The translations under genes and the position numbers were made by a program. Of a stretch of DNA of 64,000 bases, positions 8,658 through 15,782 are shown piece by piece; the first letter of the stretch is position 1; each line of letters begins with the position of its first letter. The stretch is from Terasakiella magnetica (lineage in GTDB: Bacteria; Pseudomonadota; Alphaproteobacteria; Rhodospirillales; Magnetospirillaceae), in assembly GCA_902729415.1 (NCBI GenBank), contig CACVCF010000334.1:62001-126000 (forward strand), given 5' to 3'. The notes beneath the pieces are model-generated. The model ran no database searches. It had not been told where the DNA came from and worked only from the letters and a program-made list of their open reading frames with translations.

Positions 8658-9901
8658 GGAATGGCGATCGCTCGGAAATCATTGACATTGGTCAGGGTGG
8701 GGCCGGTCTTGACGGCATCTCCCAGGGCGCTGAAAAATCCGTACGAATCATTGTCTGAAAGCAGGGCCTTGGGGTCGAGCCCCAGGGCGGCGGCGCGGGC
8801 CAGGGTGTCGGGGGCGATGATGGCCCCGGCATTGTCTTCCGAGCCGTCGATGCCGTCGGTATCGCAGGCGAGGGCGTGAATGCCATTTTCCCCCTTCAGG
8901 GCGATGGCCAGGGCCAGGGCGAATTCCGCATTGGGACCGCCGCGTCCCTTTCCCTTGAGGGTCACCGTGGCCTCGCCGCCCGACAGGATCACCACCGGGG
9001 GGGATAACGGCTGGTGCTGGTGCCGGATGAAGCGGGCGATGCCGGACATCATCTTGGCCATTTCCCGAGCCTCGCCTTCCAGCGCGTCGCCCAGCATCAG
9101 CGGCGTGTATCCTGCCGCGATGGCAGTGGCGGCGGCGGCTTCCAGGGATTGCCGGGGCGTCGCTACCAGATGGAACGAGGCGCGGCCAAAAGCGGCGTCA
9201 CCGGGTTTAGGAGTTTCCTTGGCCAGGGGGCCTTGCAGCAGGGCGGGCAGGGGGATGCCATGGTGTGCCAGCACCGCGCGGGCTTCGGCCAAGGTGGTGG
9301 GGTCGGGGGTGGTCGGTCCCGAGGCGATCACCGAGGGATCGTCGCCCGCCACGTCGGATATGGCCAGGGTCACCACCCGGGCAGGGGCGGCGGCGGCGGC
9401 CAGATGGCCTCCCTTGACGGCGGAAAGATGCTTGCGGACGCAGTTCATGTCATAAATGGAGGCGCCCGAGCGCAACAGGGCCGTGGTCACCGCCCGTTTC
9501 TCCTCCAAGATGATGCCCGGCGCAGGCAGGGTCAGCAGGGCCGAGCCGCCGCCTGAAATCAGGCACAGCACCAGATCATCGGGGCCGAGGCCCCGCACCA
9601 GCGCCATGATGGCCTCGGCCGCCCGCTGCCCCGCCTGATCGGGGACGGGATGGGCGGCTTCGACCACCCGGATACGGCGGGTGGGAACGGCATGGCCATA
9701 GCGGGTGACCACCAGCCCCTCCAGCGGGCCGTCCCAGTGATCTTCCACCGCGCGGGCCATGGCGGCGGCGGCTTTGCCCGCACCCACCACCACGGTCCGT
9801 CCGGACGGCGGGGCGGGAAGGGCCGGGGGGATGCAAAGGGACGGCGAGGCCGCCGCCACCGCCGCCTCGAACATCCGCCTCAGATCGGCAGCCACATCCA
9901 T
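8654..9901 (-). CDS. Glycerate 2-kinase (MOFRL/TtuD family)
   Basis: A 415-residue kinase of the MOFRL family, which phosphorylates D-glycerate to 2-phosphoglycerate with ATP. Features: VVVGAGKAAAAMA near residue 35, LISGGGSALLTLP near 110 and, in the C-terminal MOFRL domain, ILSGGEATVTLKGKGRGGPNAE and HALACDTDGIDGSEDNAGA. The ATG at 9901 is chosen because a GGAGG lies about nine bases upstream and the N-terminus DLRRMFEAAVAAASP is typical; the longer frame to 10294 runs through the divergent gene. A sigma-70-like promoter sits at 9929-9957. The AEC transporter follows by an ATGA overlap. The enzyme feeds glycerate from glyoxylate, tartrate or sugar-acid breakdown into glycolysis. Confidence 0.88.
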   Translation of the reverse strand: MDVAADLRRMFEAAVAAASPSLCIPPALPAPPSGRTVVVGAGKAAAAMARAVEDHWDGPLEGLVVTRYGHAVPTRRIRVVEAAHPVPDQAGQRAAEAIMALVRGLGPDDLVLCLISGGGSALLTLPAPGIILEEKRAVTTALLRSGASIYDMNCVRKHLSAVKGGHLAAAAAPARVVTLAISDVAGDDPSVIASGPTTPDPTTLAEARAVLAHHGIPLPALLQGPLAKETPKPGDAAFGRASFHLVATPRQSLEAAAATAIAAGYTPLMLGDALEGEAREMAKMMSGIARFIRHQHQPLSPPVVILSGGEATVTLKGKGRGGPNAEFALALAIALKGENGIHALACDTDGIDGSEDNAGAIIAPDTLARAAALGLDPKALLSDNDSYGFFSALGDAVKTGPTLTNVNDFRAIAIP

Positions 9902-9928
9902 CGCCGCATTCCTCCTCTGCCCTGGTTC

Positions 9929-9957
9929 CGTATAGAGTGGTGTGCCGGTTTCGCCAA
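9929..9957 (-). promoter_or_regulatory. Sigma-70-like promoter for the glycerate kinase operon
   Basis: Read on the minus strand: TTGGCG (-35), 17 bases, TATACG (-10), ending 28 bases before the chosen ATG at 9901. Spacing is ideal and four to five positions of each hexamer match consensus. Confidence 0.5.
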
Positions 9958-9977
9958 CGGAAGGATAAAAACCATCC

Positions 9978-10874
9978 ATGTCCCCGCAATCGCCCCTTGA
10001 AGGGGTTCTGGTCCCCCTTCTTACCCCGTTCGGGGATGATTTGCGCCCCGATCCGGTGCGGTTTATCGCGTTGGCCCGCCATCTCATGGGGCAAGGACTG
10101 GGGTTGGCGCCATTCGGTACCACCAGCGAAGGCAATTCCTTGTCGGTGGATGAGAAGATCGCCCTGCTGGATGCGCTGGTGGAGGCTGGCCTGGATCCGG
10201 CGCGGATGATGCCGGGGACCGGTGCCTGCGCCCTTTCCGACACGGTAAGGCTGTCGGCCCATGCCGTGCGGCTTGGCTGTGGCGGCGTTCTCATGCTGCC
10301 GCCGTTCTACTACAAGACTGTTTGCGATGAGGGGCTGTTCCGCGCCTTTGCCACCGCTATTGAAGGAATCGGCGATCCCCGCCTGCGGGTCTATCTCTAC
10401 CACTTCCCACGGCAGAGCCAGATCCCCCTGTCCCTGGCCTTGATCCGGCGTTTGGTGGCGGCCTTTCCCGGAATCGTGGTGGGGGCCAAGGATTCATCGG
10501 GTGAGTTCGCCAATATGGAGGCCATGGCGACCGGCATTCCCGGCTTCAAGGTCTTTGCCGGAACCGAGCGGCTGATTCTGCCCATGATGCGGGCGGGCGG
10601 GGCCGGATGCATCAGCGCCAATGCCAATATCAATGGCGCCGCCATGCTGGAGTTGTGGCACCGCTGGCGCGAGCCCGAGGCGGAAGCCTTGCAGGCAGAG
10701 CTGGAATCTTTCCGGTCGGTGATGGAGGGGATGCCGCTGATCGCGGCCTTGAAGGCCATCCTGGCGCGGCGGCTTGGCGATGATGGCTGGCGGCGGGTCA
10801 GGCCGCCGCTGGTGGAACTGAGCACGGAAGTCGATGCTGTCGTTCACCGGAGGTTGACAGAAATATTAGAATAA
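9978..10874 (+). CDS. DapA-family (class I) aldolase/lyase
   Basis: A 298-residue TIM-barrel protein of the dihydrodipicolinate synthase/N-acetylneuraminate lyase superfamily. The substrate-binding GTTSEGNS motif replaces the GTTGES of true DapA. The catalytic Tyr is in YLYHFPRQSQ and the Schiff-base Lys in VVGAKDSSGEF. A second, more canonical dapA is at 29975-30847, so this copy probably works in catabolism, for example as a keto-deoxy sugar-acid or 4-hydroxy-2-oxo-acid aldolase. It is divergent from the glycerate kinase operon, and pyruvate plus a three-carbon aldehyde leading to glycerate would fit, but this is inference. The start at 9978 has a GAAGGA about ten bases upstream. Confidence 0.8.
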   Translation: MSPQSPLEGVLVPLLTPFGDDLRPDPVRFIALARHLMGQGLGLAPFGTTSEGNSLSVDEKIALLDALVEAGLDPARMMPGTGACALSDTVRLSAHAVRLGCGGVLMLPPFYYKTVCDEGLFRAFATAIEGIGDPRLRVYLYHFPRQSQIPLSLALIRRLVAAFPGIVVGAKDSSGEFANMEAMATGIPGFKVFAGTERLILPMMRAGGAGCISANANINGAAMLELWHRWREPEAEALQAELESFRSVMEGMPLIAALKAILARRLGDDGWRRVRPPLVELSTEVDAVVHRRLTEILE

Positions 10875-10882
10875 ACTAATTA
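10854..10882 (+). promoter_or_regulatory. Near-consensus sigma-70 promoter
   Basis: TTGACA (perfect -35), 17 bases, TAATTA (-10), in an AT-rich stretch unlike the rest of the window. The -35 lies inside the last codons of the aldolase gene, and the heme-protein start codon is 33 bases after the -10. An alternative -10, TTATAA, lies three bases further on. Confidence 0.6.
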
Positions 10883-10914
10883 TAAGCCTCTTTCCCTTAT
10901 CCGAGGTGCTGCCC

Positions 10915-11490
10915 GTGTCCTTCCGCCGTCTTGTCCTTGCTCTGCCGCTGTTGTCGCTGCTTCCCACCGCCGTTCAGGCGGGAGAGGAGGAGGCTGCCCT
11001 CAAAATCCAGGCGGGCGCCCTGGTCAAGGAATATGGCGGAACCCTGCTGGCTGTCCTCAAGGACAGTGTCGAGAAATCCGGCCCGGTGGCGGCGCTTACG
11101 GTTTGCAACGAGCGCGGCCCCGCAATCGCCCAGGAGATGGCGACCAAGTCTGGCTGGAACATCGGGCGAACCAGTATGAAACCCCGCAACGCCTCGTCGG
11201 CTCCCACCCCCTATGAAACCGGGGTGATGGCGGCGTTCGAGGCCAGGCTGGCGGCGGGCGAATCCGTGGAGACCCTGGTGCGGGCCGAAACCGTCCCCGG
11301 TGCGGATGGCAAGCCGGTGTTTCATTTCATCAAGGCGATCCCCACCGGCGAGCTGTGTCTGACCTGCCATGGCGAGACGGCGGCGCCGGAGATCACCCGC
11401 CGCCTGTCCGAGCTTTACCCCAAGGATACCGCCACCGGGTTTAAGCTGGGCCAGATGCGGGGGGTGTTCACCCTCAGTAAGGCGATGTGA
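10915..11490 (+). CDS. Periplasmic heme protein, Tll0287-like (DUF3365)
   Basis: A 191-residue exported protein. The N-terminus FRRLVLALPLLSLLPTAVQA is a clear signal peptide. The mature part resembles Tll0287-like/DUF3365 heme domains, with PVAALTVCNERGPAIAQEMA near the N-terminus and a c-type heme site CLTCHGE near residue 152. GTG at 10915 is preferred because GAGG lies eight bases upstream; a GTG at 10906 is also possible. A near-consensus promoter sits directly upstream, so it may be strongly expressed. Members of this family bind one heme and are proposed to sense redox state or gases. In other proteins the domain is the sensor of a kinase; here it stands alone. Confidence 0.75.
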   Translation: MSFRRLVLALPLLSLLPTAVQAGEEEAALKIQAGALVKEYGGTLLAVLKDSVEKSGPVAALTVCNERGPAIAQEMATKSGWNIGRTSMKPRNASSAPTPYETGVMAAFEARLAAGESVETLVRAETVPGADGKPVFHFIKAIPTGELCLTCHGETAAPEITRRLSELYPKDTATGFKLGQMRGVFTLSKAM

Positions 11491-11504
11491 TCGGGGCGAA
11501 AACC

Positions 11505-12302
11505 CTACTGAAGATCAACGATGGCTTCCAGCCCGTTGGCCTTGGCGGCCGCCAGCAGGCGGCCGTCGGCCTTGGCGTGGGCGACGAAGCTGTCCACCGC
11601 GTTCAGCCATTGGGAATCGCCGGGGGCCACGGCATAGGCATAAGGGCTGGGCGCCAGGGGAACCGGCGGTGACAGCAGTTTGGCCCAGTCGTGCCGTGCC
11701 AGCATCTTGCGGCTGAACGGATAATCGGTGACGAACAGATCGGCGCGGCCGCTCATGACTTCCTGCTCGCGGGCTTCCGGTGAGGCGGCTTCCTGCAACT
11801 GGGCGTGTTTCAGTTCTCTTCGCATCACCTCGACCATGAAGGTGCCTGTGGCCGCCGAGACCACCACGCCGTCACGGTCGATATCGCTCCACTCCTTGAC
11901 GGTCGGATGAGTCTTAGTGGTGATGGCGTAGATGCCGCTGCGCAGATGGGGGCGGGTGAAGGCCAGTTTTTCCTGACGTGACGGTGTAATCGCCACCGCA
12001 TGCATGGAGACGTCGCAGTGGTCTCCCAGCAAATCGTCGAAGATGGACTTGAACGAGGAATCAATGAAGCGGGCCTTCACCCCCAGATCCTTGGCAAAGG
12101 CCTGGGCCATGTCTATGTCGATGCCTTCTAACTGGCCCGTCCGGGTGTTACGGTACGAGATGGAGTAATAATCCGGCCAGATGCAGACACGGACTTCACC
12201 CGCCGCGATGACGCGGGCCAAGCGGCCGCCAGTCTCTGCCGAAACCGGAAAAATGACGGCTGAAGCCAATAAGGACAGCACAGCCAGGGCCGCTCGCAAC
12301 AT
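11505..12302 (-). CDS. Periplasmic solute-binding protein (family 3)
   Basis: A 265-residue extracellular solute-binding protein of the amino-acid type (SBP family 3). A signal peptide is present (LRAALAVLSLLASAVIFPVSA). Domain features include GQLEGIDIDMAQAFAKDLGV near residue 70, GDHCDVSMHAVAITPSRQEK near 105 and GRADLFVTDYPFSRK near 190. ATG at 12302 is preferred because GGGAGG lies five bases upstream. No permease or ATPase genes are adjacent, so it may be an orphan component or a ligand-binding partner of a receptor. It is divergent from, and only 44 bases away from, the sensor kinase starting at 12347, which suggests shared control or a shared signal. Confidence 0.8.
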   Translation of the reverse strand: MLRAALAVLSLLASAVIFPVSAETGGRLARVIAAGEVRVCIWPDYYSISYRNTRTGQLEGIDIDMAQAFAKDLGVKARFIDSSFKSIFDDLLGDHCDVSMHAVAITPSRQEKLAFTRPHLRSGIYAITTKTHPTVKEWSDIDRDGVVVSAATGTFMVEVMRRELKHAQLQEAASPEAREQEVMSGRADLFVTDYPFSRKMLARHDWAKLLSPPVPLAPSPYAYAVAPGDSQWLNAVDSFVAHAKADGRLLAAAKANGLEAIVDLQ

Positions 12303-12346
12303 TTTTTCCTCCCGATACCTTTGTAATATGCTATTCCACAAGAATC

Positions 12347-14485
12347 ATGTTGGAAAGGTCGAACAGCGCAGAGAATCGATCAGACCGTTCGCCCAGGGGG
12401 GATTCCCTTGCTTTGGGTGGGATGGCCGTTCGTCCCCTTTACTCCAGTTCCCTGGTCTGGGTGGTCGGAATTTTCGGTATTTTCCTGTCGCTGGCTGTTG
12501 CTGCGGCAACCTTCGCCGCCTTGTGGGTGGGGCGGGGAGAGGCCATTGCCGCGGCGGAAAGCACGACCCGTAGCCTGGTTCGTACGGTTACCGATGCGGT
12601 GGCGCGCTCGGTCAATTCCATCGACGTGACCTTGAGTTCTGTGGCTGATCTCGCCAAGGAGAGCGGCCTTGGCAAACCCGAACTCGATCTGGGCGCCCCG
12701 GTGCGCCAGCGTCTGCTCTTCACACCCCATCTGCGTCAAATTCTGGTGGTGGCCGCCGATGGGCGCATCTTGTTCGACAGCGCCGGCCCGGCAAAGGGCC
12801 GCCGTCTGGATGTGGCTCCGCTGCTGGAGGAACATACCCGCATTCCCCGGCCGTTGCTGATCGGCGTTCCGGTCGAGGGGCGCTTCATCGGATCGGGGGG
12901 GCGGGGAAGCGGGCTGACGCTGATTCCGGTCAGCCGTCCCATCATGGATGCCAAGGGTGATATCGCCGCTTTGGTCATCGCCGCTATCAACCCCGACCAT
13001 TTTATCATCGGTTTCGACGATATCGAGGCTGAGTCCCATGCCCATGTGGCGCTATGGCGATTTGACGGTATCCCACTGGTGGAAGGGGGGCGCCCCCGCG
13101 CCCGGTCTGCTGTCAGCGGTTCGACGCCCGCATTCGTCAATCAGCTCAAAGTGTCCGAGATGGGCACGTTCACTGGTTCCGATAATTATGGCGTAGTCCG
13201 GATCACCAGCTATCGCACCACGCTGTCATGGCCCTTGGTGGTCAGTGTCGGCATTCCCACCGAGGCGGCTTTGGCCGGTTGGTGGCGTAATGTCGAGTAT
13301 GTGGGGTGGCCGGTGGCGGTGGTCACCCTGGTGGTGCTGGGGCTGACCGCCATGCTGGTGCGGAGTCTGGCGCGCCGCGCCCGGGACGAGGCCAGGCTGC
13401 GTCTCAGCGACCGGGTGCTCAACAGCATCTCCAACGGCGTAACCATTGCCGATGCCCATCACGGCGACTTGCCGTTGGTCTATGTCAATCCCGCCTTCGA
13501 GCAAATTACCGGCTATACGGCGGAGGAGGTTTTGGGCCGCAATGCCCGTTTCCTTCACACCGATCTGGCCGATCAGGACGGGCTGGACACGGTGCGGGCC
13601 GCCCTTGCCGAGGGGGAATACGCCAAGGTCGTGCTGCAGAATGCCCGTGCCGATGGCAGTATTTTCTGGAACGAACTTTCGCTGGCGCCGGTCACCGGTC
13701 CCTCGGGAGAGATCACCCACTGGGTGGGAGTGCAGCGCGATATCAGCGTCGAGGAAGAAGCGCGGGTGGCCCTGGCCAACGCCTATCACGATGTGGCGCG
13801 CTACAGCACCGATCTGGAGCGCTTTTCTTTCGTTCTTGCCCATCATTTACAAGAGCCTGCCCGCCAGATGCGGCTTCAGGCCCAGGTTCTGTTGCAGCAG
13901 ACCGGAAATTTTTCCGAGCATGGCGGGCGCGGCGCCGCCGAGCTGATCGTCGAGGCCTCGGCGCGGCTGATCGACTTGCTGCGCGACGTTCAGACCTATC
14001 TCTCCATCGAACGCCACCCTTCCGAAGGCGGTGTGGGGGCTTCCGACCCCGCCTTTGCCGCCGCCATCGCCCGGTTCGGCGTCAGCCTGCCCGAAGGTGC
14101 CCTGGTGGTGGAAAAGGGCGAATTGCCGAGGGTCGGCCTTGGTCAGAAGCGTCTTGACGATCTGTTCGAGATTCTGGTGGAGAACGCCATCGCCTTTCGC
14201 CATCCCGACCGCCCCCTGCATCTCCAGGTATCGGCCGAAAGGGTTGACGATACCTGGCGGTTCCAGTTGGCCGATAATGGTATCGGCATCGAGAAACCTT
14301 ATTTCGAGCGCATCTTCGTGGCGCTGGAGCGGCTGCATGCCCGCACCACCCATGGCGGTAACGGTATCGGGCTTGCAGTGGCGCGCAAGATCGTCGAATC
14401 CGCCGAGGGACGGATCTGGGTGGAATCCGACGGCGCCAGCGGCTCGACCTTCTTCTTCACGCTGCCGACGGTTCGCCGCGGCTGA
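12347..14485 (+). CDS. Membrane sensor kinase with LOV-like PAS domain lacking the photoactive Cys
   Basis: A 712-residue sensor kinase. Transmembrane segments at about 36-60 and 318-340 flank a periplasmic Cache-like region. A PAS domain (about 355-470) looks like a LOV domain: NPAFEQITGYTAEEVLGRN, RFLH, then Asn432, FWNEL with Asn442, and GVQRD with Gln463, the positions that hold FMN. The photoreactive Cys of the GRNCRFLQ motif is Ala400 and the following Gln is His. The kinase core has phospho-acceptor His499 in LAHHLQEP and ATPase motifs VENAIAFRHP, ADNGIGI and GGNGIGLAVARKIV. No receiver gene adjoins. The start is uncertain: 12347 has no clear Shine-Dalgarno, and an ATG at 12422 would shorten the cytoplasmic tail. 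Confidence 0.85.
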   Translation: MLERSNSAENRSDRSPRGDSLALGGMAVRPLYSSSLVWVVGIFGIFLSLAVAAATFAALWVGRGEAIAAAESTTRSLVRTVTDAVARSVNSIDVTLSSVADLAKESGLGKPELDLGAPVRQRLLFTPHLRQILVVAADGRILFDSAGPAKGRRLDVAPLLEEHTRIPRPLLIGVPVEGRFIGSGGRGSGLTLIPVSRPIMDAKGDIAALVIAAINPDHFIIGFDDIEAESHAHVALWRFDGIPLVEGGRPRARSAVSGSTPAFVNQLKVSEMGTFTGSDNYGVVRITSYRTTLSWPLVVSVGIPTEAALAGWWRNVEYVGWPVAVVTLVVLGLTAMLVRSLARRARDEARLRLSDRVLNSISNGVTIADAHHGDLPLVYVNPAFEQITGYTAEEVLGRNARFLHTDLADQDGLDTVRAALAEGEYAKVVLQNARADGSIFWNELSLAPVTGPSGEITHWVGVQRDISVEEEARVALANAYHDVARYSTDLERFSFVLAHHLQEPARQMRLQAQVLLQQTGNFSEHGGRGAAELIVEASARLIDLLRDVQTYLSIERHPSEGGVGASDPAFAAAIARFGVSLPEGALVVEKGELPRVGLGQKRLDDLFEILVENAIAFRHPDRPLHLQVSAERVDDTWRFQLADNGIGIEKPYFERIFVALERLHARTTHGGNGIGLAVARKIVESAEGRIWVESDGASGSTFFFTLPTVRRG

Positions 14486-15778
14486 TCAACCGAACGGATC
14501 GTCGCACGTGCCGCACATGGGCACGTCGCGGACGTCGCCTGTGCGGAAACCGTCGAGGATGCGGCCATAGGTCTCGCCCTGGCGGATGGCGGCCAGTCCT
14601 TGCTCCATGATGTTGCCAAGCTTCAACTGGGCGTTGGAATCATAGCAGCCGCAGGCGGTGACGGTGCCGTCGCAGAACACTCCCACCGCTTTGAGGAACA
14701 AACGGCACGGCATCAGGCGGTGATGGTCGATACGTTTCAACGACCAGATGCCGTGGCGCGGGCTGAGGGTGCCGCACTGAACCGAACCGCCGAAATTGTT
14801 GGCGGGCACGGTCCAGACCTGATCGATACCGTGGCTGGCGAGGAATGCCTTGGTTTTCCTCAAGCTTTCCTTCCAATCGCCCAGCGCCACCGCCTTGACG
14901 GCAAAACGGGTGCGGGTGGGTTTCAGCGCGACATGGATGGCTTTGAGGTTGGCCAGGGTGCGCTCGAACTTGGCCCCGACATAAACGCCCTCATAGCTTG
15001 GCGCATCCCATCCGGCAAAGGAGAATTGCAGATAAGCGAGGCCGAGACCGGCAAGGCGCTCGATCCGTTCGGGGGTGAAGGGGGTGCCGTTGGTGACGAT
15101 CCCCACCTCGAAGCCCGCGGCCACTGCCCGTTCCAGCATCTCGAAGGCCTGGGGGTGGAGGAAGGGTTCACCCTGACCGGCCAGGATATGCATGGTGGTG
15201 ATGCCCGCAATCTTGGCTTCTGCCATCACCCGCTCGAACACCTCTTCCGTCATGAAGCCGGAATTGTCCTTCCAGATCTCCCAGCCGCACATGGTGCAGC
15301 GCAGATTGCAGCGGCGGCTCATCTGGACATAGATCTCGTAGGGCACCAGCTGGCGGCGCTCGGCGGGGGCGATCACCAGGGCGCGGGCCTTGGCGAGATG
15401 GGCCTTGGCGTGGTCGGCGAGACCGGCCTCGTCGAGGGCGATGCCCGCAAGATAGTGAATGCGGCCCGATTGGGGCTGGGCCAGGACCGCCGGTTGCAGC
15501 AAGGGCAAGGCCTCACGCGGACGGCCAAGCTCCACCAGGCACCCGGCCAGCCCCACCATGGTATCGAGGTGGCCGGGCATGGCGGCGAGGATGCGGCGGT
15601 AAAGCGGCTCGGCCTCGGCGGCACGGCCCTGGATCAAAAGGTATCCGGCGCGGCGGTAGTCGCATTCAGGGTGGCCGTCTTGGACTTCCAGCAGGGCGAT
15701 GGCCTCGTCCAGCAACTGTCCCTCGGCCAAGTCCTGAGCCTTGGCGATCGCTTGGTCGGGTTTGAGCTTTTTCTTCAT
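14486..15778 (-). CDS. TPR/radical SAM/SPASM protein, copy 2
   Basis: A 430-residue protein: N-terminal TPR-like helical repeats (about 5-140), then a radical SAM core with CNLRCTMC (Cys157, 161, 164) that binds the 4Fe-4S cluster used to cleave S-adenosylmethionine. GQGEP and IVTNGTPF are the usual SAM-binding and strand motifs. The C-terminus is SPASM-like, with VTACGCYD and a final CGTCDDPFG, and should hold an auxiliary cluster. ATG at 15778 lies four bases after the stop of the paralogous upstream gene, so they form an operon. The substrate is unknown; SPASM enzymes often modify peptides or proteins, but no precursor peptide gene is visible. The 3' end abuts the converging kinase gene. 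Confidence 0.82.
   Translation of the reverse strand: MKKKLKPDQAIAKAQDLAEGQLLDEAIALLEVQDGHPECDYRRAGYLLIQGRAAEAEPLYRRILAAMPGHLDTMVGLAGCLVELGRPREALPLLQPAVLAQPQSGRIHYLAGIALDEAGLADHAKAHLAKARALVIAPAERRQLVPYEIYVQMSRRCNLRCTMCGWEIWKDNSGFMTEEVFERVMAEAKIAGITTMHILAGQGEPFLHPQAFEMLERAVAAGFEVGIVTNGTPFTPERIERLAGLGLAYLQFSFAGWDAPSYEGVYVGAKFERTLANLKAIHVALKPTRTRFAVKAVALGDWKESLRKTKAFLASHGIDQVWTVPANNFGGSVQCGTLSPRHGIWSLKRIDHHRLMPCRLFLKAVGVFCDGTVTACGCYDSNAQLKLGNIMEQGLAAIRQGETYGRILDGFRTGDVRDVPMCGTCDDPFG
14908..15031. repeat. Near-identical tract shared with 16205-16328
   Basis: These 124 bases match the corresponding part of the paralogous gene at 16205-16328 with about eight differences, including a run of roughly 40 identical bases, while flanking parts of the two genes are much more diverged. 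Synonymous positions are conserved too, so recent gene conversion is likely. The tract encodes the FSFAGWDAPSYEGVY to LANLKAIH region. Confidence 0.7.
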
Positions 15779-15782
15779 AGTC

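Noticed and set aside
8680..8697. TTGAC-ATTG-GTCAG resembling an FNR-type box
   Set aside because: It lies inside the 3' end of the glycerate kinase coding region, far from any start it could control, and the half-sites are imperfect.
8654..10294. A 546-codon frame extending the glycerate kinase to 10294
   Set aside because: The extra 131 codons run antisense through the aldolase gene and the promoter region, with low-complexity composition; the ATG at 9901 has a Shine-Dalgarno and a family-like N-terminus.
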